This document shows positions 25,706-34,194 of a stretch of 64,000 nucleotides of DNA, piece after piece. The stretch is from Psychrosphaera sp. B3R10 (GTDB taxonomy: Bacteria > Pseudomonadota > Gammaproteobacteria > Enterobacterales > Alteromonadaceae). The notes beneath the pieces were generated by a model. The model searched no databases. It saw only the letters and a list, made by a program, of their open reading frames with translations, and was not told the DNA's origin. The position numbers and the translations under genes are program-made. Positions within the stretch are counted from its first letter, which is position 1, and each line of letters starts with the position of its first letter. The stretch is from the NCBI RefSeq assembly GCF_018861025.1, contig NZ_JAHKQH010000009.1, forward strand, positions 124,001 to 188,000, read 5' to 3'.

Positions 25706-25749
25706 AAACTGCTAGCCGCTTGTATTTATTGACGTGGCTATCAGTTTTA
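25706..25749. terminator. Bidirectional terminator between RRM and lipoprotein genes
   Basis: 13-bp inverted repeat with one mismatch (25706-25718 with 25737-25749) and an 18-nt loop. The plus strand continues AATTTTTCT, and the minus strand has a T6 run, so both convergent genes can use it. Confidence 0.7.
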
Positions 25750-25788
25750 ATTTTTCTATCGCGGGTAATTCAGAAACGTCCCTTAGCA

Positions 25789-26478
25789 TCAAAGCCGAAC
25801 ACCAGTGACAAAACTACAATTTGGGAAAAATCGATATTGGTCGACTGGCTTTAACTCTACTATTTGGATTTTACTGACCTTATCAACTTCAATTTTTTGT
25901 TCAATTTCAAAATAGAACCACCATTGCTCATTCAGCGAAGTGAGCTCTAGATACGGGTAACTTCTTACCTTCCAGTAGCCATTTAGGTGATCTGCTTTAC
26001 TCTCTTTGTTTTCAGAAAACATCATCGTATAACGGTTGTCATCTTTAAGACTAATTTTCACCGACTCATTACAGTTACGACTTTGGTAATCATCGGCTAA
26101 ATCTTGAGTCGCGACTTTATTAGCCGTTTTAACGCCGTCTGGCAATAAGTACAAACCGACGCTATTTTTGGTATACCAATGATTTCCTGCAACAAGTGCC
26201 CGCGTTTGTTGGATAGGCCAGCCAATCTCAGTAAGTGTTTTAGTCAACAATGAGACACTTTTGTCATCTTGAATAAATAAAGAATATAACACTGCAGACT
26301 GTTCTATGTCCTCGGGAAAAGCATATCTATTTTTAACGACAGTAAAGTTGGCGTCCTCTAATGCTTTGGTTATTTTTGAGACATCTGTGGTGGGTAAATA
26401 TCGGGTGTAAAAATGAACTTTAGTGCTAGTACAGCCAGTCAAATAGAGGCAAAATAAAATACTCATTATGAACCGCAT
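25789..26478 (-). CDS. Lipoprotein of unknown function
   Basis: 229 residues. The signal ends in a lipobox (LTGC, Cys16), giving a lipid-anchored protein; Thr at +2 predicts outer-membrane sorting. The N-terminal half (FYTRYLPTTDVSKITKALEDANF, VVKNRYAFPEDI) looks like an alpha/beta fold resembling SPOR/LytR-C-type modules. The C-terminal half is beta-rich (RYTMMFSEN, GYWKVRSYPYLELTSL, WWFYFEIEQKI), possibly lipocalin-like, with Cys in RNCNES and PNCSFV. No family is recognised. It is a single gene, convergent with the RRM gene. Confidence 0.75.
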   Translation of the reverse strand: MRFIMSILFCLYLTGCTSTKVHFYTRYLPTTDVSKITKALEDANFTVVKNRYAFPEDIEQSAVLYSLFIQDDKSVSLLTKTLTEIGWPIQQTRALVAGNHWYTKNSVGLYLLPDGVKTANKVATQDLADDYQSRNCNESVKISLKDDNRYTMMFSENKESKADHLNGYWKVRSYPYLELTSLNEQWWFYFEIEQKIEVDKVSKIQIVELKPVDQYRFFPNCSFVTGVRL

Positions 26479-26665
26479 TTTACCTCCCTAATATATTTTC
26501 TCTCTTAAATATTCTGCTTAAGAGCTTGAGTTCGATAAGCCATTAACCACTGACAATAGCAAATTCAGGTAGCTAATATAAGATATAAAACAAATCCTAT
26601 TGTCATAAACAATGGTTAGAGTAATCTTCTGTTTTCTTTAAATATAATATTTTCAGGGCAATGTA

Positions 26666-27541
26666 ATGACTTGGGTTTTATTTACGTTACTAGCGGTTGT
26701 TATGCAAACATGGCGCAACGCCTTGCAAAGCAAACTGAGTGCACATGTACACACGTCTGGCGTGACTTTGTCGCGCTTTTTGTTTGCGCCACCTATCGTC
26801 GCGATTTACCTATACGGTTTGTATTTGTACCAGCCAATGGCGATACCTGAATTTAATACCCGCTTTATTATTTATGCCTGTATTGCGGCGGCCACCCAAA
26901 TTGCAGCGACGGCTTTTATGGTTATCTTGTTTAAGCAAAAAAACTTTGCGGTTGGCGCCGGACTGGCAAAAAGTGAAGCGCTTGTGGCCGGCGTTTTAGG
27001 TGTGTTGTTTTTTGGTAGCAATTTGTCATTGTTAGGTTGGCTTGGGATTTTTATCGGGTCTATAGCCATTTTTGTTTTAAGTAGTGCCGGCAAAAAAGGG
27101 TCGTTAAGCCCTAAAACCTTGATGATTGGACTTGCCTGCGGCACTTGTTTCGCCCTTACCTCTTTGCTAGCAAGAGAAGCAAGCCATTTACTTGATGTGC
27201 CATTTCATGTCGGCGCGGCGTGGTCTTTATTGTGGGTTTTGTGTATTCAAACTTTAGCGCTAACACTTTATATTTTTAAACAACAACCACAGGTTTTAGC
27301 TGAATTAAGTCAACATAAAATCATGACAATCGCCACTAGTATAACGAGTTGTATTGGCTCTATCGGTTGGTTTACGGCAATGGCATTACAGCACGTGGCC
27401 TTAGTTAAAACATTGGGCCAAACCGAAGTGTTATTTACGATTATGATCTCGGTATGGTGGTTGAAAAAGCCAGTACAACGTTATGAAATTATTGGTTTAT
27501 TGTTAATTGCAGTGGCGGCAATACTTGTGATGTGGAGTTAA
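26666..27541 (+). CDS. EamA/DMT-superfamily permease
   Basis: 291 residues with about ten hydrophobic helices in two five-helix halves, the EamA layout. The first half ends at GWLGIFIGSIAIFVLSSAG and the second at YEIIGLLLIAVAAILVMWS, the matching helix of the repeat. The central loop (about 140-152) is short and basic. Substrates of such drug/metabolite transporters cannot be read from sequence. Start ATG with CAGGGCA upstream. It stands alone, convergent with trhO across a strong terminator. Confidence 0.88.
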   Translation: MTWVLFTLLAVVMQTWRNALQSKLSAHVHTSGVTLSRFLFAPPIVAIYLYGLYLYQPMAIPEFNTRFIIYACIAAATQIAATAFMVILFKQKNFAVGAGLAKSEALVAGVLGVLFFGSNLSLLGWLGIFIGSIAIFVLSSAGKKGSLSPKTLMIGLACGTCFALTSLLAREASHLLDVPFHVGAAWSLLWVLCIQTLALTLYIFKQQPQVLAELSQHKIMTIATSITSCIGSIGWFTAMALQHVALVKTLGQTEVLFTIMISVWWLKKPVQRYEIIGLLLIAVAAILVMWS

Positions 27542-27565
27542 TTTTGAAGAACGAATAAAACAAAA

Positions 27566-27603
27566 AAGGCAACGTAATACCGATTAGTATAATACGTTGC
27601 CTT
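27566..27603. terminator. Terminator between the permease gene and trhO
   Basis: 11-bp perfect inverted repeat AAGGCAACGTA / TACGTTGCCTT. On the minus strand it continues into TTTTTTG, so it is a good intrinsic terminator for trhO. It can also act, more weakly, for the permease gene. Confidence 0.8.
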
Positions 27604-27627
27604 CGCTAAAGAACGGCGTCTTAAAAA

Positions 27628-28611
27628 TTACGCCTTAGCGTTTCTAGCTTGTTCTTTTTTTTGCAGTTTTAGCGCTTTTCTAGCTTCAATAACGTCTTTG
27701 GCTTCTGAGCCAATATGTTCTTCGCCACGTTGTTTCGCCAATTCCATTTGCTTTTGACGCTCCGCAAATCGTTCACGCTGTTCATCTGTAACTTTGTCGA
27801 TGCAATGTGGGCATGAAATACCGACAACATAGTGCTCTGATTGTTTTTCTTCTTCAGTGATCGGCATACGACACGCATGACACTGGTCATATTCGCCTTT
27901 TTCTAAATCATGATTTACCGTTACACGATTGTCAAAAACAAAACACTCACCTTGCCATTTGGTCTCTTCTTTTGGCACGTCTTCAAGGTATTTTAAGATA
28001 CCGCCTTCAAGATGGTAAACTTCTTCGAAGCCTTGCTCTTTTAGATAGGCTGTAGATTTTTCGCAGCGAATGCCACCAGTACAAAACATCGCAACTTTTT
28101 TATGTTGTTTCGGATCAAGATTTTTTTCGACATATTCAGGAAATTCGCGAAACGTTTCAGTGTTAGGATTTACCGCCCCTTCAAATGTACCAATTTGCAC
28201 TTCATAGTCATTACGAGTGTCAACCAATACCACTTCTGGGTCACTTATTAACGCATTCCAATCTTTGGGTTTAACATAGGTGCCAACCACTTCTCTAGGG
28301 TCAATACCTTCAACCCCCATTGTCACGATTTCTTTTTTAAGCTTAACTTTGCAGCGATAAAATGGCATTTCATCGTCGAAGCTTTCTTTAGTCGAAATAT
28401 CAACTAAACGAGGATCCTGACGAAGCCAAGTTAATAACGCGTCTATTCCTTCACGATGACCGGCTACCGTACCGTTAATCCCCTCTTCCGCTAACAACAA
28501 AGTACCTTTGATACCGTTAGCTTCCATTGTATTTTGTAATGGCTGACGGAGTTCTTGAAAATTTTCTAAGCGCACAAACTTATACATTGCGCACACTACT
28601 ACTTGTGACAT
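27628..28611 (-). CDS. trhO: tRNA uridine(34) hydroxylase TrhO (YceA, rhodanese family)
   Basis: 327 residues from ATG 28611, which has AGAGGA six bases upstream; a longer reading to 28704 has no family match at its N-terminus. An acylphosphatase-like N-terminal domain ([22 protein letters not shown], then [11 protein letters not shown]) precedes the rhodanese domain with active-site loop [13 protein letters not shown]-terminal zinc-binding-like segment (CHACRMP, SCPHC) and a Lys/Arg/Gln tail follow. TrhO hydroxylates U34 of certain tRNAs, the first step to 5-methoxy- or carboxymethoxyuridine, using oxygen. It is a single-gene unit. Confidence 0.94.
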   Translation of the reverse strand: MSQVVVCAMYKFVRLENFQELRQPLQNTMEANGIKGTLLLAEEGINGTVAGHREGIDALLTWLRQDPRLVDISTKESFDDEMPFYRCKVKLKKEIVTMGVEGIDPREVVGTYVKPKDWNALISDPEVVLVDTRNDYEVQIGTFEGAVNPNTETFREFPEYVEKNLDPKQHKKVAMFCTGGIRCEKSTAYLKEQGFEEVYHLEGGILKYLEDVPKEETKWQGECFVFDNRVTVNHDLEKGEYDQCHACRMPITEEEKQSEHYVVGISCPHCIDKVTDEQRERFAERQKQMELAKQRGEEHIGSEAKDVIEARKALKLQKKEQARNAKA

Positions 28612-28802
28612 GTCGATTCCTCTTGCCCCCCGGAACGTAAAACCGGAGCATATGGATAATTTTGGAGCGCGATTATACCCAATAATTAACAAAAAAAAAG
28701 CCAAGCTGACTAAATTTCAATCAGATGCCTCGGTACGGCACCAAAACATTGATCTCGCTCAATATGATTTAGATCACTCCTCGCGATTAAAAGTTCATCC
28801 GT

Positions 28803-30125
28803 TTATCGTTGCCCAGTAGATTTAGCTTCGGTTTTAACGTCAGGTCCCGACATATGTTCCAAAACGTGATACAGATAAATGATAAACAAAGCCAACAAAC
28901 CACACCCCAAAAAGAGTATCGGTCCGCCGAAATAATCTAAAATGATACCACCGCCTAACGGTGCAAAGGCAAAGCCAAAATCATAAAACGATGCTGCACC
29001 AAAGTACGCACCTCTTAAATGCGCGGGCGCAATCCGGTCGATATGAACGTTCATCGTTGGGAACAAAATCGCTTCCGCTAGACTCATAATAATCACCGCT
29101 GCAATCCAGCCCCAAAACATAGTGACCGGGTTTAACGCAAACCAAAGTTGCGATATGGCTAATAACAACAAGCCGATTTGTACTCGCCTTATGAGACTTT
29201 GTTTAGACATCATTTTAAGCAAAATAAATTGGCACGTTATGATCACCATCGCATTGGTAAATATCATTGACGATACCAACTCCAATAAGTCGGTTACTTT
29301 TTCACGGGTTAAGTATTGTATTAATGAACTGTCCATTTGGCCGTAAATAAACATACACAACACGTTCGCCAAGATTAAATATTGCAGCAGTTTGTCTTGT
29401 CCTAAGATCCGTAAAACATATTTTAATCCGCTTTTTGGTTTATCACTTTTAGACTCATTATTAGTTAATGTTTGTCGCTTATCGAACTGAACCTGAACCA
29501 TATCTTCAATGGGATCTAACGTGTCGATTTTGGCTTGGCGGTCAAAATGACGGAAGCCCAAAAACAATAAAACGAGCAAAAATCCAAACGCATAAGTTGT
29601 GAAATAAAAGCTCGACTGTTGACCTGTTAACCCCAGCCAAACACCGACAATTGGACCAATAGCACAGCCAACATTTACGGCAAAATACAATGACTGCATG
29701 GCAAGCTCTCTGACGCCTGAATCATCAATAACATCGCCAATTAACGCCGAGGTAAGCGGACGCCAAAGTGCGGTGGCAATGGAACACAACGTAATAACAA
29801 TTACAAAGCCATTTACTGTATTTGCTTCAGCTAAAAGACTAAAGGAAATGATATACAACACGCCCGTGGCATACATCATAGGCCGTCGACCTATTCGGTC
29901 TGATAAACTGCTGACTACAAAACTGACTAAGACCGAGACTACCGCTGCTGAGGACAAGATAAGCCCGATTCTAGTAGCCGAAAGCTGAAACTTTTCAAAA
30001 AGTATCACCGCCAAAAACGGCCAAACCATATAAAAGCTGCCACGGGTGATAAAAGACCCAAATAGTAATATCCACATTAACAACGGAAATCGTTTAACAG
30101 TTTTAAACGATACGGACTGAGTCAT
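28803..30125 (-). CDS. MFS transporter, MdtH-like
   Basis: 440 residues from ATG 30125, preferred because AGGA lies six bases upstream; an ATG two codons earlier abuts that site. Twelve TM helices are seen, split by a cytoplasmic loop of about 50 residues (DTLDPIEDMVQVQFDKR to KPKSG). The motif-A loop SLSDRIGRRPMMY after helix 2 is typical of drug/proton antiporters, and LWRPLTSALIGDVID and ARLRGAYFGA-like elements (here AHLRGAYFGAASF) follow. The substrate is unknown. It is a single-gene unit downstream of a GNAT gene on the same strand. Confidence 0.88.
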   Translation of the reverse strand: MTQSVSFKTVKRFPLLMWILLFGSFITRGSFYMVWPFLAVILFEKFQLSATRIGLILSSAAVVSVLVSFVVSSLSDRIGRRPMMYATGVLYIISFSLLAEANTVNGFVIVITLCSIATALWRPLTSALIGDVIDDSGVRELAMQSLYFAVNVGCAIGPIVGVWLGLTGQQSSFYFTTYAFGFLLVLLFLGFRHFDRQAKIDTLDPIEDMVQVQFDKRQTLTNNESKSDKPKSGLKYVLRILGQDKLLQYLILANVLCMFIYGQMDSSLIQYLTREKVTDLLELVSSMIFTNAMVIITCQFILLKMMSKQSLIRRVQIGLLLLAISQLWFALNPVTMFWGWIAAVIIMSLAEAILFPTMNVHIDRIAPAHLRGAYFGAASFYDFGFAFAPLGGGIILDYFGGPILFLGCGLLALFIIYLYHVLEHMSGPDVKTEAKSTGQR

Positions 30126-30226
30126 AAACATTCCTAATAAAAGTGGAGCTTATTACCGAGAAATAAAAGCATATAAATTTAAGAGAAGTAAGTCGAAGTA
30201 TTAAACAGATAACGAGTTAAGTATCG

Positions 30227-30271
30227 ACAGGACGTATTAATACTAAGTCGTAGAATTATTAACCGTCCTGT
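30227..30271 (-). terminator. Possible terminator downstream of the GNAT gene
   Basis: Inverted repeat ACAGGACG / CGTCCTGT (8 bp), extended inward by AT-rich pairing. It starts 19 nt past the GNAT stop on the minus strand. There is no T-run, so it may be Rho-dependent or only stabilising. Confidence 0.4.
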
Positions 30272-30289
30272 TTGAACAACGCGGATAAA

Positions 30290-30775
30290 TTATTTAATTG
30301 GCTTTTCCCAGAACATCGCTTTGCCCATTTTGGGGTCAAGCTCGTATCCAGTAAAACCGTATTTTAGATAAGCATTTTTGGCAACCTCATTGCCTTCCAA
30401 TACTTCTAGGGTAATTTTGCATGCGCCACGTTCTTTCGCCACTTGTTCTATCATTGCGATCATTTTCTGACTTAGGCCTAATCCCCTATAGCCATCATTA
30501 ACCCCCATATCATGGATATTGACAATAGGTTTGCATTTGAAAGTTGAAAACGTCTGGAAACAATTTCCCAACCCTGCAATTTTACCGTCAACAAAAGCCA
30601 AAACGGTAAACGCATTTGGCGTGGATTGTAGGCCAGCTATCAAATTTGCCTGAGCAAATTCTGATAATGCTTGGCCGCCACCCATAGGGTCTTTGGCGTA
30701 CATATTTAAGGCCAAAACAATTGCAGAAGCGTCCTCAGCGTCGTCGTAATTTGCTAATCTAATATCAATATTCAC
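30290..30775 (-). CDS. GNAT family N-acetyltransferase
   Basis: 161 residues. GNAT fold with the acetyl-CoA pyrophosphate loop GYRGLGLSQKMI and the following VAKERGACKITLEVLEGNEVAKNAYLKYGF-type motif B, in which the Tyr general acid is present. The acceptor-side half carries GGGQALSEFAQANL. The acceptor is unknown. The GTG start has AAGG eight bases upstream. It lies 36 nt downstream of the thioredoxin-fold lipoprotein gene on the same strand, so the two may be co-transcribed. Confidence 0.88.
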   Translation of the reverse strand: MNIDIRLANYDDAEDASAIVLALNMYAKDPMGGGQALSEFAQANLIAGLQSTPNAFTVLAFVDGKIAGLGNCFQTFSTFKCKPIVNIHDMGVNDGYRGLGLSQKMIAMIEQVAKERGACKITLEVLEGNEVAKNAYLKYGFTGYELDPKMGKAMFWEKPIK

Positions 30776-30810
30776 ATTTATTGCCTTTTATCCCACAGTG
30801 GAACATTTTG

Positions 30811-31419
30811 TTAATTAGTTGATGGTTTAGATATTAATGCTTTTACTTGCTCTAACAACTGTTCACCCGTTGGTCGGGTGGTATGGTCGGTTGAAACGTA
30901 ATACCAGGCCACTTCCGACTCCGAAAGCGTCGGTGCCTGTTTAATCAAAAATACCGCAGGATGCGGCAACCCTTCTTCTGAATTAATGCCGTATTGTTTT
31001 GTGACCTGCAGGTCAGTGTCCATCAAAAAAGTATAATCTTGGCCAAATTTGCGTTGCGTATTTTGAGCAGCACTTTGTTGATCTGGCGAAACCGCGACTA
31101 ACTTAACATTATATTGTTTCAGCTGTGGCAGTACTGGCTGAATCGTACTGAATTGATCAATACAATACGGGCACCAATCTCCACGGTAAAAAACCAAAAG
31201 CACATGTTGGTCGGTTAGTATATCAGCTAGACTTAATTTCCCCCCTGAAGCACTCGGTAAATTAAACCCAATTGGAGATTGACCTTTTTGAATATTAAAA
31301 CCGGCAAGATCGGAGTAGTGCCCCGCCAAATTTTGATTGTTCGCAGGACTAATTGAGCATGCTACTGTGACAAATAACAAGGTTACGATTGAAAGTAGTT
31401 GAACAAGTTGCTGTTTCAT
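30811..31419 (-). CDS. AhpC/TSA-type thioredoxin-fold lipoprotein (peroxiredoxin-like)
   Basis: 202 residues from ATG 31419, with AGGA six bases upstream. The signal ends in a lipobox (VTVAC), so the protein is probably lipid-anchored outside the cytoplasm. The redoxin domain (about 48-195) has the active site FYRGDWCPYCIDQ, two Cys as CxxC with the peroxidatic Cys followed by PYC, then VAVSPDQQSAA and LPHPAVFLI. This is the PRX-like2/BCP-like pattern, expected to reduce peroxides or disulfides with an outside electron donor. Three tandem 17-bp repeats overlap its leader (31430-31480) and may control it. Confidence 0.85.
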   Translation of the reverse strand: MKQQLVQLLSIVTLLFVTVACSISPANNQNLAGHYSDLAGFNIQKGQSPIGFNLPSASGGKLSLADILTDQHVLLVFYRGDWCPYCIDQFSTIQPVLPQLKQYNVKLVAVSPDQQSAAQNTQRKFGQDYTFLMDTDLQVTKQYGINSEEGLPHPAVFLIKQAPTLSESEVAWYYVSTDHTTRPTGEQLLEQVKALISKPSTN

Positions 31420-31429
31420 TTCAGTTCCT

Positions 31430-31480
31430 AATTTATGCCACACTGTAATTTATGGCACACTTTAATTTATGGCACACCGT
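31430..31480. repeat. Three tandem 17-bp direct repeats upstream of the thioredoxin-fold lipoprotein gene
   Basis: Three adjacent copies of a 17-mer of consensus AATTTATGGCACACTGT occupy 31430-31446, 31447-31463 and 31464-31480, differing at one to three positions. They lie immediately upstream of the gene's ribosome site. A 17-bp period is not one helical turn. They could be iteron-like protein sites, or slippage products. Confidence 0.8.
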
Positions 31481-31533
31481 AATGATAATAAGAACCAACT
31501 TTTACTGATTTTATTGCAGATGAAAAGACTAAA

Positions 31534-31565
31534 TCGCGTTATTGTTCTATTTTGCTTTAACGCGA
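31534..31565 (-). terminator. Hairpin at the end of the GntR gene
   Basis: 8-bp inverted repeat TCGCGTTA / TAACGCGA with a 16-nt loop. It overlaps the stop codon of the GntR gene and is followed on the minus strand by TTTAGTCTTTTC. It is a weak intrinsic terminator at best. Confidence 0.4.
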
Positions 31566-32210
31566 CTCACTTGCTTCTATTAACGTAATAATATTGTATT
31601 TTGCTTTAAGAATATGATCCCGCAAATATTCACAAGCCGCGTTAATTCGTTTTTCAGCACAAAGTACCAATAATTTTTTATGCTCAATTTGTGACGACTT
31701 GTCCCCGCCCGCTAACGTCAAGTGCATTCGAATATAGCGCAGCGAGTTTTTAATCAGGACGTCCGCAAGCTCAAATGTATGGGGCCGGTCTGCGCGGCTA
31801 TATAGAATATTATGAAATCGATAGTTGAGTTCGCCTAGTGTTGTACCGTGATCTTGGCACTCGGCCATTTTATCCATGAGTTCTTGCGCATAGGCAATAT
31901 CGTCATCTGTTAGATTGGGAATTGAATAAGACAATAATTCGGTTTCAAGTAAACAACGTAATTCAAATACTTCATCAACTTGTTTTGCAGACATATCGGC
32001 TGCCGTTGCTCCTTTATGCGGTTCGAAATTAACTAGGCCTTCCGCTTCTAGTTGCAACAACGCTTCTCTAACCGGGATCCGACTAACATTAAGTTCTTCA
32101 GCTAATGCCGCTTGACGTAAAGGTTCTCCGGCTTTAATTTCGCCCTGCAAAATTCGCTCTCTAATTGCCTCTGCAACAAGCTGGGTACGAGTTTTATGTA
32201 CTATAGCCAT
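31557..32210 (-). CDS. GntR family regulator, FadR/FCD subfamily
   Basis: 217 residues from ATG 32210, which has AAGGA five bases upstream; earlier codons to 32255 have no such site. An N-terminal winged helix (about 10-75; PLRQAALAEELNVSRIPVREALLQLEAEGLV is the classic GntR recognition region in two turns) is followed by an all-helical FCD ligand domain. That domain has metal-site positions in the ELNYRFHNILY and IEHKKLL segments. FCD regulators usually repress sugar-acid or carboxylate catabolism genes, but no such genes are beside it, so the target and effector are unknown. It is a single-gene unit. Confidence 0.9.
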   Translation of the reverse strand: MAIVHKTRTQLVAEAIRERILQGEIKAGEPLRQAALAEELNVSRIPVREALLQLEAEGLVNFEPHKGATAADMSAKQVDEVFELRCLLETELLSYSIPNLTDDDIAYAQELMDKMAECQDHGTTLGELNYRFHNILYSRADRPHTFELADVLIKNSLRYIRMHLTLAGGDKSSQIEHKKLLVLCAEKRINAACEYLRDHILKAKYNIITLIEASESR

Positions 32211-32441
32211 ATGTGTCCTTTTATATTGCGTGTTTAAATCCGCTTTCCAACTCACATGGTGTTACATGACCGATGAACACTAGAAAGCGAATTTAATTAT
32301 ACAAGCTAAAGGCTGACGGTCTAAGGATTCAATTGTTACAATTTGCTATAAATAAAAATAAAATGCTTTGCTCATTCTTTAGACTGAATCGGACTAGATT
32401 AACTCAATTGGCAATAACTTTGCTGGGTAAACGGTCTGACA

Positions 32442-32870
32442 TTACTCAATTAAGTTTTCCACCAATTTGTCGGTAAGCGTTTTAAGTAATAAAACCTCTT
32501 CTCTCGACATATTAGAAACCTGACACATTAATTTTTCAGGAATACCACTCGCTTCTTGCTGCAATAGCCAGCCCTTGTCAGATAATTGAACATGTTTAAT
32601 TCTTTTATCCAGTTCCGACGGCACAATATTGATAAGATTTTTGGCTGATAACTTTTTTAAAATCAGCGATAAAGCGCCGCCATCGATATGAGTCTTGGCC
32701 TTAACTTGTTTCACTTCAACATTGTCTTCTTCCCATAATGCCATTAATACAACATACTGAGGATAGGTGAGCCCAAGCTCATCTAAAAGTGGGCGATACG
32801 CCCTTGTTATCGCATTAGATGCGACGTAATAACGATGACAGATTTGGTTAGATAATTTTAGCTGTTCCAT
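32442..32870 (-). CDS. MarR/OhrR-like transcriptional regulator
   Basis: 142 residues. MarR winged helix: PLLDELGLTYPQYVVLMALWEED, VKAKTHIDGGALSLILKKL (recognition helix) and SELDKRIKHVQLSDKG (wing). Cys11 in SNQICHRYY occupies the place of the reactive Cys of OhrR, in the usual (L/S)xxQ-(I/L/M)-C context, so peroxide sensing is plausible. No ohr gene is next to it, however. It is divergent from the MAPEG gene, and the shared 93-bp region has two palindromes that may be its operators. Confidence 0.88.
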   Translation of the reverse strand: MEQLKLSNQICHRYYVASNAITRAYRPLLDELGLTYPQYVVLMALWEEDNVEVKQVKAKTHIDGGALSLILKKLSAKNLINIVPSELDKRIKHVQLSDKGWLLQQEASGIPEKLMCQVSNMSREEVLLLKTLTDKLVENLIE

Positions 32871-32884
32871 AATTCCAAATTTAT

Positions 32885-32943
32885 TTTGTACACAAACAAA
32901 TTGATTTTAGCAGATTACCCTAGTATTATAATTTGCATACAAA
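32885..32943. promoter_or_regulatory. Putative operator region between MarR-like and MAPEG genes
   Basis: Two related palindromes: TTTGTACACAAA (32885-32896) and TTTGCATACAAA (32932-32943), 47 bp apart start to start. The second abuts a TATAAT hexamer (32927-32932) in promoter position for the MAPEG gene. The layout fits autoregulation and control of the divergent gene by the MarR-like protein. Confidence 0.5.
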
Positions 32944-32963
32944 CTAATAACTGAGGAAACAAA

Positions 32964-33377
32964 ATGTTTGAACAATACACACAGGTTTTATTTGTCGTCA
33001 CATCCTTACTTGCCATGATGGTTCTGCAAGCCTTAATTGCGACAGGAGCTCATAGAAAACAAACTGAATATGTGCCAGGAATTGTCAGCGCAGAACTTGA
33101 TCATTTTTCCTTTGTATTCCGCAGTAATCGTACTTTTCTTAATTCACTGGAAAACGTGCCTTTGTTTGTACTTTCAGTTTTAGTTGCATGCTTAGTTGGT
33201 GTAAATGCTGAGCACTTATTAACAGTAACCGTGATATTTTTTGTTGCTCGTTTGGTTCATATGGTGTTGTTTTATGCTATCGCGACCAATAAAAACCCAA
33301 GCCCTCGCAGTTACTTTTATATGATTGGTTTATTTGCCCAGTTGTACTTGATAGGCGTTATCTATGCGTCATTTTAA
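32964..33377 (+). CDS. MAPEG family membrane protein
   Basis: 137 residues with four TM helices (about 8-27, 60-80, 85-105, 115-135). The MAPEG signature is present: FRSNRTFLNSLENVPLFV, where the Asn/Glu pair binds glutathione in characterised members, and FVARLVHMVLFY. Family members include membrane glutathione transferases and peroxidases. Such an activity would fit the OhrR-like regulator divergent to it, which is inference. Start ATG with GAGGA six bases upstream. A strong terminator follows. Confidence 0.88.
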   Translation: MFEQYTQVLFVVTSLLAMMVLQALIATGAHRKQTEYVPGIVSAELDHFSFVFRSNRTFLNSLENVPLFVLSVLVACLVGVNAEHLLTVTVIFFVARLVHMVLFYAIATNKNPSPRSYFYMIGLFAQLYLIGVIYASF

Positions 33378-33412
33378 CTGCTAAAAACCGTAATTTGATA
33401 AAACCAAGACAT

Positions 33413-33444
33413 AAAAAAACCGTAATTAATATTACGGTTTTTTT
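33413..33444. terminator. Strong bidirectional terminator between MAPEG and fre genes
   Basis: Perfect 14-bp inverted repeat AAAAAAACCGTAAT / ATTACGGTTTTTTT with a 4-nt loop. T7 runs on both strands serve both convergent genes. Confidence 0.92.
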
Positions 33445-33468
33445 GTAAATCGTGTATTAACCAATATG

Positions 33469-34179
33469 TTAAATAAAGGCAAAAGCGTCAGCGTATAAGT
33501 GCTCTAAAACAGCGCCATGTTTGACAAAATCTTCACGAGCAACTCCTGCCATTTTAAATGGCCCGGCTAAATAAACATCAAATGCTTCTAAGCTCGCAAA
33601 GTCAGCCATAACCGCTTGGTGAACATAACCCGTTTTCCCCTGCCATTCCGCCGTAGCTTCTTCAATTACCGGGACATAAGTAAAATTAGGGTTTTGTTTT
33701 GCCCATATCATCATTTCGTCACTGGCATAAAGACTCTCTTCATCCTTTGCGCCCCAGTAAAAAGTGACATTACGCTCCGGATAATGATTTTTAATATGTT
33801 CTGCAATCGAACGGGCATACGAAAAACCAGTTCCACCCGCCATTAAAATAATTGGTCTAACGCTTTTCTCTTGATAAAACGCGTTACCAAGCCCAATTTC
33901 AAGCGTCACAACATCATTGTTCGCCATGTGATCCAAAGCACCACGCGGATAAGCGTCATCAGGTCCCGCACCTATATGCAATTCGATATGTTGGTCATCT
34001 GGGCAACTGGCAATCGAAAAAATCCGCTTGTCTTCGTCCGACAAAACAATTTGCAGATATTGACCAGCAAGGTAACTTGGCTTTGTTAAAGGCTGTAGTT
34101 TCACTACATTTACAAAATCGGTCACGGCTGTTATTGAAATCACTTCTGCCTGAATCGTTTGAGCACTAACAACTTGCAT
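33469..34179 (-). CDS. fre: NAD(P)H-flavin reductase Fre
   Basis: 236 residues. Ferredoxin-reductase fold: FAD/flavin-binding barrel (YLAGQYLQIVL; RIFSIASCP corresponds to the RxxS flavin motif) and NAD(P)-binding domain (MAGGTGFSYARSIAEHI, FYWGAKDEESLY, VYLAGPFKMA). It reduces free FMN, FAD or riboflavin. It is last in the ubiD-ferredoxin-fre run. In other gammaproteobacteria fre also lies beside ubiD, consistent with supplying reduced FMN for the prenyl-FMN cofactor that UbiD needs; that link is inference. Confidence 0.93.
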   Translation of the reverse strand: MQVVSAQTIQAEVISITAVTDFVNVVKLQPLTKPSYLAGQYLQIVLSDEDKRIFSIASCPDDQHIELHIGAGPDDAYPRGALDHMANNDVVTLEIGLGNAFYQEKSVRPIILMAGGTGFSYARSIAEHIKNHYPERNVTFYWGAKDEESLYASDEMMIWAKQNPNFTYVPVIEEATAEWQGKTGYVHQAVMADFASLEAFDVYLAGPFKMAGVAREDFVKHGAVLEHLYADAFAFI

Positions 34180-34194
34180 TAAATCTTTACTCTT

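Noticed and set aside
28610-28819. 69-codon open frame upstream of trhO
   Set aside because: Sits on the opposite strand in the gap between trhO and the MFS gene, crossing both ends; no ribosome site or recognisable domain.
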